Origin: Oscillospiraceae bacterium
GTDB taxonomy: Bacteria; Bacillota; Clostridia; Oscillospirales; Oscillospiraceae
Length of the DNA: 64,000 nt
Assembly: GCA_017436955.1 (NCBI GenBank)
Contig: JAFSCD010000001.1
Span: 62,001 to 126,000 of the forward strand
Reading direction: 5' to 3'
Position 1 is the stretch's first letter; the number at the start of each line of letters is the position of its first letter. Under the pieces are notes generated by a model. The model was not told the DNA's origin and ran no database searches. It saw nothing but the letters and a program-made list of their open reading frames with translations. Below are positions 15,551 to 26,165 of the stretch, one piece after another. The translations under genes and the position numbers were made by a program.

Positions 15551-15962
15551 AGCGCTGAACTATCTTTCTCTTGCCCGGAAGGCCGGCAAGGCAGAGCTGG
15601 GCGAGGAGCCTGCAGGCGCGGCGGCAAGAGCGCTGCACGCCTATCTGATCGTCGTTGCCGGCGATGCATCCGATCATACCTGGCGCAGAGCCAAGAGCTA
15701 TGTGGCCGGTACGGATCAGCAGTGCATCCGTTTGCCCCATACCAAGGACGAGATCGGAATGGCCATCGGCCGTACCAGCCTCGCCATCGCCGCCATTACC
15801 GACCCGGCGCTGGCACTGGCACTGGTGCAGAGCCTGCCCACGGCAGAAAAATTTGCCGCAGTGACCGCGGTGCTGACGGAAAAGGTACAGCGCCAGCGCA
15901 AGCGGCAGGCGGAGGCCAAAGCCCACCTGCGCAACCGGCGCAGCGGAAAAAAGAAGAACTGA
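15543..15962 (+). CDS. ylxQ: L7Ae/L30e-family ribosomal protein (YlxQ)
   Basis: 139 residues starting at GTG 15543, after GGAGGTCGG within the end of rnpM. The fold is that of L7Ae-type kink-turn RNA-binding proteins: ALNYLSLARKAGKAELG at the start and the AYLIVVAGDASDHT segment. The C-terminal 30 residues are very basic. The role in ribosome or RNase P complexes is inferred from the family and the conserved operon place. Confidence 0.9.
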   Translation: MDKALNYLSLARKAGKAELGEEPAGAAARALHAYLIVVAGDASDHTWRRAKSYVAGTDQQCIRLPHTKDEIGMAIGRTSLAIAAITDPALALALVQSLPTAEKFAAVTAVLTEKVQRQRKRQAEAKAHLRNRRSGKKKN

Positions 15963-15983
15963 TGTTTTTTTGGAGGTGCGTAT

Positions 15984-18326
15984 ATGAGTTTAGTGAAGTA
16001 TCGTGTGAAAGAGGTTGCCGCAGATTTCGGTGTGGCGCCCAAGGTGATTGTTGAGATCATCTCCAAATATTTTGAAAAGCCCAAGTCCAACACCCAGGTG
16101 CTGACCGAGGATGAGCTGAATCTGCTGTTTGAGTATATGACGTTCCATAACCAGATCCAGTCCCTGGCACAGGTGTTTGCCGTGGAGCCCAAGCCCAAGG
16201 CAGAGCCGCCCAAGGCGGAGCCTGCCGAGGAAGCAGCACCCAAGGCAGAAAAGAAGCCCGAGACCAAGCCCCAGGCGCCTGCAAGACCCCAGGCAGCGCC
16301 TCAGCCGCCCAAGGCGGAAAGACCCAAGGAGCCCGAGCGCAGAAGAGAGCGCCGCGTGGTGGATACCTCTGCCGTGCAGGTCAACTCCGAGCGCTTTGAT
16401 GACCGGGTGGACAGCCTGATCTCCGAGCGCGCCCAGAATTTCCACGGTGGCAAGCAGCGCATCGGCGGCAAGAAGGGTCAGCAGCAGGGCAAGAAGGACG
16501 TGCGCAAGGGCACCAAGGCCCGCAACGAGGAGCAGGAGAAGATGCGCCGTCTGCAGATGGAGGTGGCGCGCAGAGCCCCCGTTACTGTTAAGATCCCCGA
16601 CGAAATTACCGTCGGTGAGCTGGCAAGCCGGATGAAGAAAACTGCCGGTGAGGTCATCAAGACATTGATGGTCAACGGCGTTATGGCCGGCATCAATCAG
16701 GTCATCGACTATGATACCGCAGAATTTGTGGCTACCGAAATGGGCTGCAAGGTGGAAAAGGAGATCACCGTTACCATCGAGGAGCGGATCATTGACGATC
16801 ACGTGGACACCGCAGAGGAGCTGCAGCCCCGTGCGCCCGTGGTCGTGGTCATGGGTCACGTTGACCACGGTAAGACCTCTACGCTGGATGCCATCCGCAA
16901 GACCAGCGTTACTGCCGGCGAAGCCGGTGGTATTACCCAGCACATCGGTGCATATACTGTCGATGTAAACGGAAATATGGTGACCTTCCTGGATACCCCC
17001 GGTCACGCCGCCTTTACCTCTATGCGTGCCCGCGGTGCCAAGAGCACCGATATCGCCATTCTGGTGGTGGCTGCCGATGACGGCATTATGCCCCAGACCG
17101 TAGAATCCATCAACCACGCCAAGGCTGCAGGTGTACCCATCATCGTTGCCATCAACAAGATGGATAAGCCCACCGCAAACCCCGATAAGATCAAGGAGCA
17201 GCTGACCAAGTACGACCTGATCCCCGAGGAATGGGGCGGCGATACGGTGATCGTTCCCATCTCCGCCAAGACCGGAATGGGTCTGGACGAGCTGCTGGAA
17301 ATGGTGATCCTGACCGCGGAAGTGCAGGAGCTGAAGGCAAATCCCGACCGCCGCGCCAAGGGCACGGTCATTGAGGCTCGTCTGGATAAGACCCGTGGTC
17401 CTATCGCAACACTGCTGGTGCAGAACGGCACCCTGAAGCAGGGCGATATCATCATCGCCGGTACTGCTGTGGGTCGCGTCCGTGTTATGACCAACGATAA
17501 GGGTCGTACGGTCAAGACCGCAGGTCCTTCCGTTCCCGTGGAGATCACCGGTCTTGCCGAGGTTCCCGCGCCCGGTGACGAGTTCAACGCCGTTACTGAC
17601 GAGCGTATGGCACGTGAGCTGGTGGAGCAGCGCCGTCAGGCTGCCAAGGATGCGGCTGCCAAGCTGACCCAGAAGGTCACTTTGGACAATCTGTTCGCCA
17701 AGATGCAGGAAGGTGAGATGAAGGAGCTGGCACTGATCGTCAAGGCGGACGTGCAGGGCTCTGCGGAAGCGGTGAAGGCCTCTCTGGAGAAGATCTCCAA
17801 CGAGGAGGTCCGCGTCCGTGTCATCCACGCCGGTGTCGGCGCTATCAACGAAAGCGACATTCTGCTGGCTTCCACCTCCGGCGCCATCATCGTGGGCTTC
17901 AACGTCCGTCCCGATGCGGCTGCCCAGGCCAGCGGCCAGAGAGCCAACGTGGATATGCGCTTCTACCGTGTTATTTACGATGCCATCGACGAGATCGAGG
18001 CCGCGATGAAGGGCATGCTGGCACCCCAGTACGAGGAGGTCGTCATCGGTCATGCGGAAGTGCGTACCACCTACAAGGTGTCCGCCATCGGTACCATCGC
18101 CGGCTGTATGGTCAAGGACGGCAAGATCACCCGGGATGCCAAGGTGCGTATCCTGCGTGACAATATCGTGATCCACGAGGGCGAGGTCGGCTCTTTGCAG
18201 CGCTTCAAGGATGCTGTCAAGGAAGTCACCGCCGGCTACGAGTGCGGTATGTCCATCGCCAAGTTCAATGATATCAAGGAAGGCGACATTTTCGAATGCT
18301 TCGCCATGCAGGAGATCAAGAGATAA
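15984..18326 (+). CDS. infB: Translation initiation factor IF-2
   Basis: 780 residues. The N-terminal IF2-N helix domain is followed by a linker rich in A, P, K and E (about 70-170), then a second IF2-N domain (about 205-255), the GTPase domain with GHVDHGKTS near 290-298, DTPGHAAF near 336 and NKMD near 390, and domains II-IV. It brings fMet-tRNA to the 30S subunit. GGAGGTGCGTAT precedes the ATG. The linker is biased to CCC/AAG/GCA codons, giving a low-complexity stretch at 16190-16340. Confidence 0.97.
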   Translation: MSLVKYRVKEVAADFGVAPKVIVEIISKYFEKPKSNTQVLTEDELNLLFEYMTFHNQIQSLAQVFAVEPKPKAEPPKAEPAEEAAPKAEKKPETKPQAPARPQAAPQPPKAERPKEPERRRERRVVDTSAVQVNSERFDDRVDSLISERAQNFHGGKQRIGGKKGQQQGKKDVRKGTKARNEEQEKMRRLQMEVARRAPVTVKIPDEITVGELASRMKKTAGEVIKTLMVNGVMAGINQVIDYDTAEFVATEMGCKVEKEITVTIEERIIDDHVDTAEELQPRAPVVVVMGHVDHGKTSTLDAIRKTSVTAGEAGGITQHIGAYTVDVNGNMVTFLDTPGHAAFTSMRARGAKSTDIAILVVAADDGIMPQTVESINHAKAAGVPIIVAINKMDKPTANPDKIKEQLTKYDLIPEEWGGDTVIVPISAKTGMGLDELLEMVILTAEVQELKANPDRRAKGTVIEARLDKTRGPIATLLVQNGTLKQGDIIIAGTAVGRVRVMTNDKGRTVKTAGPSVPVEITGLAEVPAPGDEFNAVTDERMARELVEQRRQAAKDAAAKLTQKVTLDNLFAKMQEGEMKELALIVKADVQGSAEAVKASLEKISNEEVRVRVIHAGVGAINESDILLASTSGAIIVGFNVRPDAAAQASGQRANVDMRFYRVIYDAIDEIEAAMKGMLAPQYEEVVIGHAEVRTTYKVSAIGTIAGCMVKDGKITRDAKVRILRDNIVIHEGEVGSLQRFKDAVKEVTAGYECGMSIAKFNDIKEGDIFECFAMQEIKR

Positions 18327-18341
18327 AGAAAGGAGTCAGCT

Positions 18342-18701
18342 ATGGCCTCCAATCGAATTATGCGAATCAATGAAGAGATCCAGAAGTCGCTGTCCGATGC
18401 CCTGCGCACCGTGAAAGACCCCCGTGTCAGCGGCACGATGATCTCCATCACCCGTGTGGAGACCACGCCGGATCTGCGCTATGCCAAGGTCTACGTCAGC
18501 TTCCTGGAGGAAAACAAGGCAGCCGATGCTATGAAGGGCTTAAAATCTGCCGGCGGCTATCTGCGCCGGGAGGTGGCCAACGATCTGAAGCTGCGCTACA
18601 CCCCGGAGCTGGTGTGGGAGCTGGATGACTCTATCGTCTACGGTGCAAGGCTTCTGAGCCTGATCAACTCGCTGGACATAAAGTCCGACGAGGAAGAATA
18701 A
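18342..18701 (+). CDS. rbfA: Ribosome-binding factor A
   Basis: 119 residues with the type II KH fold of RbfA; KDPRVSGTMISITRVETTPDL (about 26-46, quoted in part) and the RYTPELVWELDDSI segment are typical. It helps 16S rRNA 5' end maturation. AAAGGAGTCAGCT precedes the ATG. Last gene of the operon, ending at a strong terminator. Confidence 0.96.
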   Translation: MASNRIMRINEEIQKSLSDALRTVKDPRVSGTMISITRVETTPDLRYAKVYVSFLEENKAADAMKGLKSAGGYLRREVANDLKLRYTPELVWELDDSIVYGARLLSLINSLDIKSDEEE

Positions 18702-18706
18702 ACGCA

Positions 18707-18742
18707 AAAAACCCGACAGAACCATCTGTCGGGTTTTGTTTT
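18707..18742 (+). terminator. Terminator of the rimP-rbfA operon
   Basis: Stem ACCCGACAGA/TCTGTCGGGT with a 4-5 base loop, A run before and TTTTGTTTT after; usable in both directions. Confidence 0.9.
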
Positions 18743-18754
18743 GATAGCAGCCTT

Positions 18755-18873
18755 AGCCCCTTCCTTGAGGGGGCTGGCACGGCGAAAGCCGTGACTGGGG
18801 GAGTGTCCTACAAGTTCACGACACTCCCTCCGGCTTTTGCTTCGCAAAATCCACCTCCCTCAAAGAGGGAGGC
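18755..18873. repeat. Family A inverted-repeat element, gene-less copy 2
   Basis: Reverse orientation: AGCCCCTTCC...GGGGGCT hairpin, GGCACGGC...GCCGTGAC hairpin, GGGGGAGTGTCC, spacer, GACACTCCCTCCG, hairpin, CCACCTCCCTCAAAGAGGGAGG. It fills the gap between rbfA and the end of rpoD. Confidence 0.75.
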
Positions 18874-18890
18874 GAGGGATAGGCGAAAAA

Positions 18891-20039
18891 TTAACAATAA
18901 AAATCCTTGATCTTCCTGGCGCGGCTGGGATGGCGCAGCTTGCGGATGGCCTTATTCTCGATCTGGCGGATACGCTCACGGGTGACGCCGAAGATCTGAC
19001 CCACCTCTTCCAGGGTGTGGGAGCGACCGTCGTACATACCGAAGCGCATACGCAGAACGTCCGCTTCCCGCTCGGTCAGGGTGTCCAGAATTTCCTTCAA
19101 TGCTTCTGCCAGTAATGCGTTGGAGGTGGCGTCGGCGGGACCGGGAGTGCGCTCGTCCTCCACGAAGGAGCCAATGGAGGTATCCTCTTCGTCACCTACG
19201 GGCGTGTCCAGGCTCAGGGTGTCGGCGGCGGTGCGGTTGGCTTCAATGATCTTTTCCACCGGCAGATTCAGCTCGGCGGCGATCTCCTCCACAGTGGGCT
19301 CACGACCCAGCTCCTGCACCAGCTTGCGGTTACAGCGGGTGGCCTTGTTGATGACCTCGACCATATGCACCGGCACACGGATGGTACGTGCCTGATCGGC
19401 GATGGCGCGGGTAATGGCCTGCCGGATCCACCAGGTAGCATATGTAGAGAATTTGTTTCCCTTTGTCCAATCGAATTTGTCAACAGCACGGATAAGACCG
19501 GTGTTGCCCTCCTGGATCAGATCCAGAATATGCAGTCCGCGACCGGAATACTTCTTTGCGATGGAGACCACCAGACGCAGGTTGGCTTCCGTCAGTTTGT
19601 TCTTGGCTTCCTGATCGCCTTCGGATACACGCTTTGCCAGCTCGATCTCTTCTTCACCGGACAGCAGCTTTACCTGACCGATCTCCTTCAGGTACATACG
19701 CACCGGATCGTCCAGATTGAATTCCGCAGCAAGATCCACAGGGTCGACCAGGTCTTCGTCATCCACGTCGGCCAGATCCACGGGATCGTTGATATCCGCC
19801 AGGTCGATATCATCGCCTAAGTCCAGATCCAGCTCGCTGCCGATGATGGTGATGTTCATGGCCTCGAAGCGGTCATAGATCTCCTCGATCTTCTCGGTGG
19901 GCAGATCCATCTTCTCCAGCAGATCCCGCAGATCGGAATCCCGGATTATACCGTCCTTCTTACCCTGGGCGATCAACGCCTGCAGACCGGCCTGCAGGTC
20001 TTCCATGCTCTTGTTGGCAGGCTTCTTCGTTGTACTCAT
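18891..20039 (-). CDS. rpoD: RNA polymerase primary sigma factor (SigA/RpoD)
   Basis: 382 residues, the compact Gram-positive size. Region 1.1 (about 10-80), then [15 protein letters not shown] (region 1.2), the core region 2 with [15 protein letters not shown] and [18 protein letters not shown] (-10 recognition and melting), region 3, and region 4 with [14 protein letters not shown] and [20 protein letters not shown] (-35 recognition helix). It directs transcription of housekeeping genes, matching the many TTGACA/TATAAT promoters here. AAGGGGTAGTGTA precedes the ATG. Monocistronic with its own promoter. Confidence 0.97.
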   Translation of the reverse strand: MSTTKKPANKSMEDLQAGLQALIAQGKKDGIIRDSDLRDLLEKMDLPTEKIEEIYDRFEAMNITIIGSELDLDLGDDIDLADINDPVDLADVDDEDLVDPVDLAAEFNLDDPVRMYLKEIGQVKLLSGEEEIELAKRVSEGDQEAKNKLTEANLRLVVSIAKKYSGRGLHILDLIQEGNTGLIRAVDKFDWTKGNKFSTYATWWIRQAITRAIADQARTIRVPVHMVEVINKATRCNRKLVQELGREPTVEEIAAELNLPVEKIIEANRTAADTLSLDTPVGDEEDTSIGSFVEDERTPGPADATSNALLAEALKEILDTLTEREADVLRMRFGMYDGRSHTLEEVGQIFGVTRERIRQIENKAIRKLRHPSRARKIKDFYC

Positions 20040-20083
20040 TACACTACCCCTTTTTCTGTAAGTAATTTCTTTCGTGCCGTAAG

Positions 20084-20112
20084 ACTATATACCTTTTTTT
20101 GAAAAACGGCAA
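20084..20112 (-). promoter_or_regulatory. Promoter of rpoD
   Basis: Minus strand: TTGCCG (20112-20107), 17 bp, TATAGT (20089-20084). Confidence 0.7.
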
Positions 20113-20206
20113 GGGCTTTGCAGAAAAATTTTTATTTTTTGCAGCTTTGGGCGTATTTTGTCGTGATACAAATACAGTTTTCCCGCATTTTTCATACAAT
20201 ATACAG

Positions 20207-20235
20207 TTTACTTTTTGCAGATTTTTCTGTATAAT
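20207..20235 (+). promoter_or_regulatory. Promoter of lepA-mgtC-hemW
   Basis: TTTACT (20207-20212), 17 bp, TATAAT (20230-20235), 57 bases before the lepA ATG. The rest of the 250-bp divergent gap is AT-rich with no further structure I can name. Confidence 0.75.
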
Positions 20236-20292
20236 AAATTAATTCCCTTGATCACACAGGATTTTTAAGTGCCATTTTAGAGGTATTTTGAT

Positions 20293-22101
20293 ATGACCGA
20301 ACTTTCCAAGATCCGCAATTTTTCCATCATCGCCCATATTGACCACGGTAAGTCCACCCTGGCAGACCGCCTGCTGGAAGAGTGCAACGCCGTGGATAAC
20401 CGCCAGGGTCGTGAGCAGATCCTGGACTCCATGGATCTGGAGCAGGAGCGTGGCATCACCATCAAGGCCACTGCCGTGCAGCTGAATTATACCGCGCTGG
20501 ATGGAAAGACCTATCATTTGAACTTGATCGACACCCCGGGTCACGTGGACTTCAACTACGAGGTCTCCCGCAGCCTTGCCGCCTGCGAAGGCGCGGTGCT
20601 GGTGGTGGATGCGTCCCAGGGCGTGGAAGCACAGACCCTTGCCAATACCTACCTTGCCATTGACGCAGGGCTGGAGGTGCTGCCGGTGATCAACAAGATC
20701 GACCTGCCCTCTGCGCGTCCCGCGGAGGTCAAGGCAGAGGTGGAGGATATCATCGGCATCCCGGCGGAGGATTCTCCCGAAATTTCCGCCAAAAACGGCA
20801 TCAATATCCGCTCCGTTCTGGAGATGATCGTCAGAGACGTTCCGGCGCCGGAGGGCGACCGGGAAGCGCCGCTGCAGGCGCTGATCTTTGACAGCGTTTA
20901 CGATTCCTACCGCGGTGTTATCGTCTACACCCGGATCAAGCAGGGTACCGTCAGACCCGGTATGGAGATCAGGATGATGGCCACCGGCGCGGTCTACAAG
21001 GTCGTGGAGGTGGGCACCATGAATCCCATGGGACTGACACCCAGAGACGCGCTGGGCGCCGGCGAGGTGGGCTATATCACCGCGTCTATCAAGAATGTTG
21101 CGGACACCCAGGTAGGCGATACCATCACATCCGTCGAAGATCCGGCTGCCGAGCCACTGCCGGGCTACAGGGCGGTACAGCCCATGGTCTATTCTGGCGT
21201 GTATCCGGCTGACGGTGCCAAGTATCAGGATCTGCGTGAGGCGCTGGAAAAGCTGAAGCTGAACGACGCGTCCTTCGTTTACGAGCTGGAAAGCTCCATC
21301 GCCCTGGGTTTTGGCTTCCGCTGCGGCTTTTTGGGACTTCTGCACATGGAGATCATTCAGGAGCGTCTGGAACGGGAATACAATCTGGATCTGATCACCA
21401 CCGCACCCAACGTCGTCTACCGTGTCACCAAGACCAGCGGTGAGGTGCTGATGGTGGATAATCCGCTGGATTATCCCGATCCTATGGAGATCGAGCTGGC
21501 GGAGGAGCCCTTCGTCAGGATCAGCCTGATCGCGCCCCAGGAATACGTGGGCAATATTATGGATCTTGCCCAGCAGCGCCGCGGCGAATTCAAGGATATG
21601 GTATATCTGGATGCCAACCGTGTGGAGCTGCACTATGAAATGCCGCTCAATGAGATCATTTACGATTTCTTTGACGCGCTGAAATCCCGCACCCGTGGCT
21701 ACGGCAGCCTGGACTATGAGCTGATCGGCTACCGTCCCAGCAAGCTGGTGAAGCTGGATATTCTGCTTAACGGCGATATCGTGGATGCGTTGAGCTTCAT
21801 TCTCTTTGCGGAGAATGCTTACCCCAGAGCCAGAAAGATCTGCGAAAAGCTGAAGGAGAATATTCCCCGTGCCCAGTTTGAGATCCCCGTGCAGGCAGCC
21901 ATCGGCGGCAAGATCATCGCAAGAGAGACCATCAAGGCGCTGCGCAAGGATGTGCTTGCCAAGTGCTACGGCGGCGACATTACCCGTAAGAAGAAGCTGC
22001 TGGAAAAGCAGAAGGAAGGCAAGAAGCGGATGCGTACCTTCGGTACGGTTTCCGTACCCAGCGAAGCATTTATGGCTGTGCTGAAGCTGGATGAAGACTG
22101 A
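20293..22101 (+). CDS. lepA: Elongation factor 4 (LepA)
   Basis: 602 residues, typical. GTPase domain with [18 protein letters not shown] (about 11-28), [15 protein letters not shown] and NKIDLPSA; then domain II, EF-G-like domains III and V, and the LepA-specific C-terminal domain ending [19 protein letters not shown] ribosomal GTPase linked to subunit assembly and translocation. GAGGTATTTTGAT precedes the ATG. First of three closely spaced genes. Confidence 0.97.
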   Translation: MTELSKIRNFSIIAHIDHGKSTLADRLLEECNAVDNRQGREQILDSMDLEQERGITIKATAVQLNYTALDGKTYHLNLIDTPGHVDFNYEVSRSLAACEGAVLVVDASQGVEAQTLANTYLAIDAGLEVLPVINKIDLPSARPAEVKAEVEDIIGIPAEDSPEISAKNGINIRSVLEMIVRDVPAPEGDREAPLQALIFDSVYDSYRGVIVYTRIKQGTVRPGMEIRMMATGAVYKVVEVGTMNPMGLTPRDALGAGEVGYITASIKNVADTQVGDTITSVEDPAAEPLPGYRAVQPMVYSGVYPADGAKYQDLREALEKLKLNDASFVYELESSIALGFGFRCGFLGLLHMEIIQERLEREYNLDLITTAPNVVYRVTKTSGEVLMVDNPLDYPDPMEIELAEEPFVRISLIAPQEYVGNIMDLAQQRRGEFKDMVYLDANRVELHYEMPLNEIIYDFFDALKSRTRGYGSLDYELIGYRPSKLVKLDILLNGDIVDALSFILFAENAYPRARKICEKLKENIPRAQFEIPVQAAIGGKIIARETIKALRKDVLAKCYGGDITRKKKLLEKQKEGKKRMRTFGTVSVPSEAFMAVLKLDED

Positions 22102-22119
22102 TTTGAAAGGAGCATACTT

Positions 22120-22860
22120 ATGTTCTGGCAAGAAATTTGGAACAGCATTATGAGCACTACCCCCGGTCTGTGGGAGATCTGCCTGCGCATCGGCTGCGCT
22201 ATGCTGGTAGGTCTCGTTATCGGCACCGAGCGTGAGTACACCCACCGTCCCGCAGGTATGCGCACCCACATTCTGGTGGCGCTGGGCGCCTGCGTGGTGT
22301 CCATCACCGGCGAGATCATTTTCCACCACTACAGTTTGCTGGGCTCCTCGGCCGATCCTGCCCGGCTCAGCGCGCAGGTCATCACCGGCGTCGGTTTCCT
22401 GGGTGCCGGCACCATCCTGCGGGAAGGCGCCAGCGTCAAGGGCCTGACCACTGCTGCCAGCCTTTGGGCTGTGGCTTGCCTGGGTATTGCAGCCGGCTTC
22501 GGCTACTATGCGCTGGCTATATTTGGTATGGTCGGCATCCTGATCACACTGACCTTGTTTGAGATCCTGCAGAGAGTGCTTCTGCGCCCCACCCACAAAG
22601 CGGCGGAGAAGTACATTCTGGAGACCACGGATATTTCCGCTGCCCTGAATACGATCAACGAGCAGGCCTCCGCGGAGCGTGTCACCATTCAGAATCTGAT
22701 GGCAGAGGCCGTCGAAGGCGGACACAAGGTCTCCTTTCAGGCTGATTTCGGCAACGGTCACCTGAAGCATCGCCGTCAGCGGTTCTTCAATGCCATTATT
22801 TCCGCTCCGGAGACCAAATCGCTGCACAATGCAGAGGAAGAGGTACAAAGCGTACTGTAA
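22120..22860 (+). CDS. MgtC/SapB-family membrane protein
   Basis: 246 residues. The N-terminal half has four or five membrane helices with the family marks MLVGLVIGTEREYTHRPAGMRTH (about 27-49, key residues G33, E36, R37) and GVGFLGAGTILREG near 110-123; the C-terminal 100 residues form a soluble domain. In other bacteria MgtC inhibits F-type ATP synthase and aids growth at low Mg2+; members in commensals are less well understood. AAAGGAGCATACTT precedes the ATG, 18 bases after lepA. Confidence 0.88.
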   Translation: MFWQEIWNSIMSTTPGLWEICLRIGCAMLVGLVIGTEREYTHRPAGMRTHILVALGACVVSITGEIIFHHYSLLGSSADPARLSAQVITGVGFLGAGTILREGASVKGLTTAASLWAVACLGIAAGFGYYALAIFGMVGILITLTLFEILQRVLLRPTHKAAEKYILETTDISAALNTINEQASAERVTIQNLMAEAVEGGHKVSFQADFGNGHLKHRRQRFFNAIISAPETKSLHNAEEEVQSVL

Positions 22861-22872
22861 CGGAGGTGTCCT

Positions 22873-24066
22873 ATGGGATTTTTAGGACGAAAAGATAAAA
22901 AGCCGCTGGGTATTTATATCCACGTGCCGTTTTGCCGCAGCAAATGTCAATACTGTGATTTTTACTCTCTGGCAACCAAGGATGACCGGCTGATGGACGG
23001 TTTTCTGGATGCGGTCTGCGCCCATATCAAGGAGGCAGGTCCTCTGGCACCGGGCTATACCGTGGACACGGTGTATTTCGGCGGCGGCACACCCAGCTTT
23101 TTCGGCGCTGACGGAATGGCAACCATTCTGACCGCTGTGCGCCGCAGCTTCGATGTATCCAACAATGCGGAGATCACCTTTGAAGCCAACCCGGATTCCG
23201 TTACCCCCAAGCTGCTGCACAAGCTGCGCAGCGAAGGCTTTAACCGGGTCAGCCTGGGTATCCAATGCGATGACGACGGGCTACTGGAGAAGATCGGCAG
23301 ACCCCACACCTATGCCCAGGCGGTGACGGCTGTGAAGCAGATCCGCAAGGCAGGCTTCCGGAATCTTTCCGTGGATCTGATCTACGGTCTGCCCGGACAG
23401 AGTTTGGCTGGCTGGGAAAGAACGCTGCAAAATGTGCTGAAGCTGGAGCCGGAGCATATCAGCTGCTACGGTCTGCAGGTGGAGGAGGGTACGCCCTTTT
23501 ATCAGCATCGGGCATATCTGGATCTTCCGGATGACGATATGCAGGCGGATATGTATCTGCGCACTGTGGAAATTCTGCGCGGCAAGGGCTATCGCCAGTA
23601 TGAGATATCCAATTTCTGCCGCCGCAGCAACGAGTCCAAGCACAATATGAAATACTGGACCGGCGGCGAATATCTGGGCTTTGGTCCCAATGCCAGCTCG
23701 GATTTTGCCGGCAAGCGGTTCCGGATGGTGCGGGACCTACACGGCTATATCGAGGGCATCCTCACCGACGGTCAGGTGGTGGACGAGCTGCAGGATATCC
23801 CGCACAGAGAACGGGCAGGAGAATACCTGATGATGCGGCTGCGCACCAGCCGTGGTGTTCTGGGTCAGGAATATGAGAAGCAGTATCTGCTGCCCTTTGC
23901 GCCGCTGGAAAGGGTGTTGGTAAAATGGGCTGACCGCGGCTGCGCTGCCAAGCTGGAAAACGGCTGCTGGCGGCTGACGCCGGAGGGCTTTTTGGTGTCG
24001 AACACCATCATCACAGAGCTTTTGCTGGCGCAGGATCAGTCCGCACCCCCGGAAAAGAGACGGTAA
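22873..24066 (+). CDS. hemW: Radical SAM heme chaperone HemW
   Basis: 397 residues. The Fe-S motif is C21-x3-C25-x2-C28 in HVPFCRSKCQYCDFY; the aromatic residue and the C-terminal HemW domain separate it from true HemN oxidases, whose fourth cysteine (CxxxCxxCxC) is missing, with F30 in that place. It binds heme and passes it to target proteins. GGAGGTGTCCT precedes the ATG. lepA-hemW adjacency is common in Firmicutes. Confidence 0.93.
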   Translation: MGFLGRKDKKPLGIYIHVPFCRSKCQYCDFYSLATKDDRLMDGFLDAVCAHIKEAGPLAPGYTVDTVYFGGGTPSFFGADGMATILTAVRRSFDVSNNAEITFEANPDSVTPKLLHKLRSEGFNRVSLGIQCDDDGLLEKIGRPHTYAQAVTAVKQIRKAGFRNLSVDLIYGLPGQSLAGWERTLQNVLKLEPEHISCYGLQVEEGTPFYQHRAYLDLPDDDMQADMYLRTVEILRGKGYRQYEISNFCRRSNESKHNMKYWTGGEYLGFGPNASSDFAGKRFRMVRDLHGYIEGILTDGQVVDELQDIPHRERAGEYLMMRLRTSRGVLGQEYEKQYLLPFAPLERVLVKWADRGCAAKLENGCWRLTPEGFLVSNTIITELLLAQDQSAPPEKRR

Positions 24067-24104
24067 AAATTTCCCACAGAGCATCCGCTCTGTGGGATTT
24101 TATT
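24066..24104 (+). terminator. Terminator after hemW
   Basis: 11-bp stem TCCCACAGAGC/GCTCTGTGGGA, loop ATCC, then TTTTATT. Confidence 0.9.
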
Positions 24105-24235
24105 ATTCCCCTCTCCCGGGGAGAAGGGAAGGGTATATTACGCAAATTGGGGCAAGCCCGGCGCCTTGCCACAAGATGCTGTGCCGTGCCAAAAAAGCGG
24201 GCAGTTTTTGGGGAATTTTCATAGGGCAAAAACCG

Positions 24236-24264
24236 TTGTAGTCGGGAGAAAACTGTGCTATAAT
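24236..24264 (+). promoter_or_regulatory. Promoter of the dnaD-like gene
   Basis: TTGTAG (24236-24241), 17 bp, TATAAT (24259-24264). Nothing else is evident in 24105-24235. Confidence 0.7.
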
Positions 24265-24296
24265 TGCAGTAACTGACGAATTTTACGAGGTTTGGT

Positions 24297-25178
24297 ATGA
24301 GCTTGGAATTTTTGACAATAGAAAATGCGGACCTGCGTAAGCTGCTTGCCGCTGCCAGCGGTGACGCGGCGCTGCTGTATCTGTATATCCACAGCGGCGC
24401 AGAGCTTGCCGGTGCGGAGAAAGCGCTGAAATTCAGCCAGAGCAGAATGGCCTGCGCCACGGCAACCTTGCGGCAGCTGGGGCTGTGGCCGGAAGAGCGA
24501 AAGCGTATGATCGCGCCCGGTGAGAGACCCAGCTATTCGGAAAAAGACGTGCTGGATGCTATGAATGGGGATAATTCCTTCCGCCTGCTGTACGGCGAAG
24601 TGCAGCGGCTGATGGGCAGAAGTCTGAACACCGAGGAGCTGAAGATCCTGCTGGGCTTTATCCGCTATCTGGGTTTGCCGGGTGAGGTGATCTCGGTGCT
24701 GGTGTCCTACTGCAAGGAGCGTGCCCGGCAACGGGGCAGCCTGCGCAATCCGTCCTTGCGCACTATTGAGAAGGAAGCCTATTACTGGGCGGAGCAGGGT
24801 ATCGACACGCTGGAAGAAGCCGCAGCCTACATACACACGCAGTCTGTTCGCAATACCCGGCTGCAGAAGCTGATGGCGCAGCTGCAGATCCGGGGAAGAA
24901 GCCTGACCCAGGCCGAGGAGAAATACGCGAAAAGCTGGCTGGAAATGGGCTTTGAGGACGGCGTCATCGCCCTCGCCTATGAAAAGACCTGCGTGAATAC
25001 CGGCGGCCTGAGCTGGCCTTATATGAACAAAATCCTTACCAGCTGGCACACCGCCGGCTATAAGACCGTGGAGCAGATCGAAAGCGGCGACCGGAAGAAG
25101 GATGTCCCCAAGGGCGCATCCGGCGAGCTGGGCGACGCGGAAATGGAAGCGATCCGTAAACTTTTGCAGGAGGGATAA
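24297..25178 (+). CDS. DnaD-domain replication protein
   Basis: 293 residues. A winged-helix-like N-terminal part (about 1-95) is followed by two DnaD/DnaB2 domains: TEELKILLGFIRYLGLPGEVI region (about 118-140) and a C-terminal one with the YMNKILTSWHTAGYKTVEQI segment (about 242-261), which carries the family's YxxxI..W......G....E pattern. Such proteins help load the replicative helicase in Firmicutes. It sits 3 bases before a DnaC-like ATPase gene, the usual helicase-loader pair in Clostridia. Confidence 0.88.
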   Translation: MSLEFLTIENADLRKLLAAASGDAALLYLYIHSGAELAGAEKALKFSQSRMACATATLRQLGLWPEERKRMIAPGERPSYSEKDVLDAMNGDNSFRLLYGEVQRLMGRSLNTEELKILLGFIRYLGLPGEVISVLVSYCKERARQRGSLRNPSLRTIEKEAYYWAEQGIDTLEEAAAYIHTQSVRNTRLQKLMAQLQIRGRSLTQAEEKYAKSWLEMGFEDGVIALAYEKTCVNTGGLSWPYMNKILTSWHTAGYKTVEQIESGDRKKDVPKGASGELGDAEMEAIRKLLQEG

Positions 25179-25181
25179 AGC

Positions 25182-26165
25182 GTGGCATACAGTGCAGATG
25201 TATTAAAACGGGCAAAAGACCGTTTGGCACTTGAAAAAGCCGATCGGGAATCGGAATACCAGCGGCATTTGCTGGAGGCTTACAGCCGTGTGCCCAGATT
25301 GCAGGAGATCGACCGCCAAATGCAGCAGACCGTGCTGGCAGCGGTGCAGCTGGTGTTTGCCAAGGGCGCGGATGTGACCCGGGCGCTGGAGGAGGCCAAG
25401 CAGCAAAATCTTGCCTTGCAGCAGGAGCGCGCGGTGCTGGTCAGCATCCATTTTGAGGACGGCTTCCTGGACGATTCGCCCATTTGCAGCCGCTGCGGCG
25501 GCACCGGCTATGTGGGCGCGACGATGTGCGAGTGCCTGCAGGAACTGTGCCGTCAGGAGCAGAAGAAGGAGCTTTCTCTGCTGTCCGGCAGCAAGGAGAC
25601 CTTCGCCCAGTTTAAGCTGGATTATTACAGCGACCAGTACGATGCCAAGTATGGCGCAAGCCCCCGGGATATTATGAAGCTGACCTTTGAAAGATGCCGG
25701 CGCTATGCCAACACCTTTACGGAAAATTCCGGCAATCTGATGTTCATCGGCGGTACCGGTTTGGGCAAGACTTTCCTTTCCGCCTGCATCGCCGGCGTGG
25801 TGGCAGACCGGGGCTATTCTGTAATGTATGAAACTGCGTCCCGGCTGTTTGGCAAGCTGGAGCTGGCGAAATTCAGCGGCAGCGAGGAAGCACGGGCGGA
25901 GGCGGCGAAATACACTGCCTGCGACCTGCTGATTTTGGACGATCTGGGTACGGAAATGCCCGGCGCCTTCGTGACGGCAGCGCTGTACAGCCTGCTCAAT
26001 GAGCGGCTGCTGGCAGGAAAGCCTATGGTGATCTCCACTAACCTGAACGTGGATGAGCTGGCGCGGCGGTATTCGCCCCAGATCGCATCCCGGGTACACG
26101 GCGAATTCGACCGGCTGACCTTTGTGGGTGATGACATCCGGGTGCTGAAAAACAGGAGGAGTTAA
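25182..26165 (+). CDS. DnaC/DnaI-like helicase-loader ATPase
   Basis: 327 residues. The N-terminal part has a coiled segment and a zinc-binding CSRCGGTGYVGATMCEC (about 103-119). The AAA+ domain has Walker A GGTGLGKTFL near 190-199, Walker B LLILDDLGTE near 249-258, and the sensor STNLN near 286. GTG start at 25182 after AGGAGGG. It is translationally close to dnaD upstream and to the HAD gene downstream (taaATG). It loads DnaB-type helicase onto DNA by family inference. Confidence 0.9.
   Translation: MAYSADVLKRAKDRLALEKADRESEYQRHLLEAYSRVPRLQEIDRQMQQTVLAAVQLVFAKGADVTRALEEAKQQNLALQQERAVLVSIHFEDGFLDDSPICSRCGGTGYVGATMCECLQELCRQEQKKELSLLSGSKETFAQFKLDYYSDQYDAKYGASPRDIMKLTFERCRRYANTFTENSGNLMFIGGTGLGKTFLSACIAGVVADRGYSVMYETASRLFGKLELAKFSGSEEARAEAAKYTACDLLILDDLGTEMPGAFVTAALYSLLNERLLAGKPMVISTNLNVDELARRYSPQIASRVHGEFDRLTFVGDDIRVLKNRRS

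Noticed and set aside
15990..18176. 728-codon minus-strand frame opposite infB
   Set aside because: Shadow of codon bias in infB; low-complexity G/L/H/D protein with no family resemblance.
20239..22848. 869-codon open frame on the minus strand opposite lepA and mgtC
   Set aside because: No ribosome site, composition typical of the reverse of a GC-rich gene (H, Q, D, G rich), and lepA is beyond doubt on the other strand.
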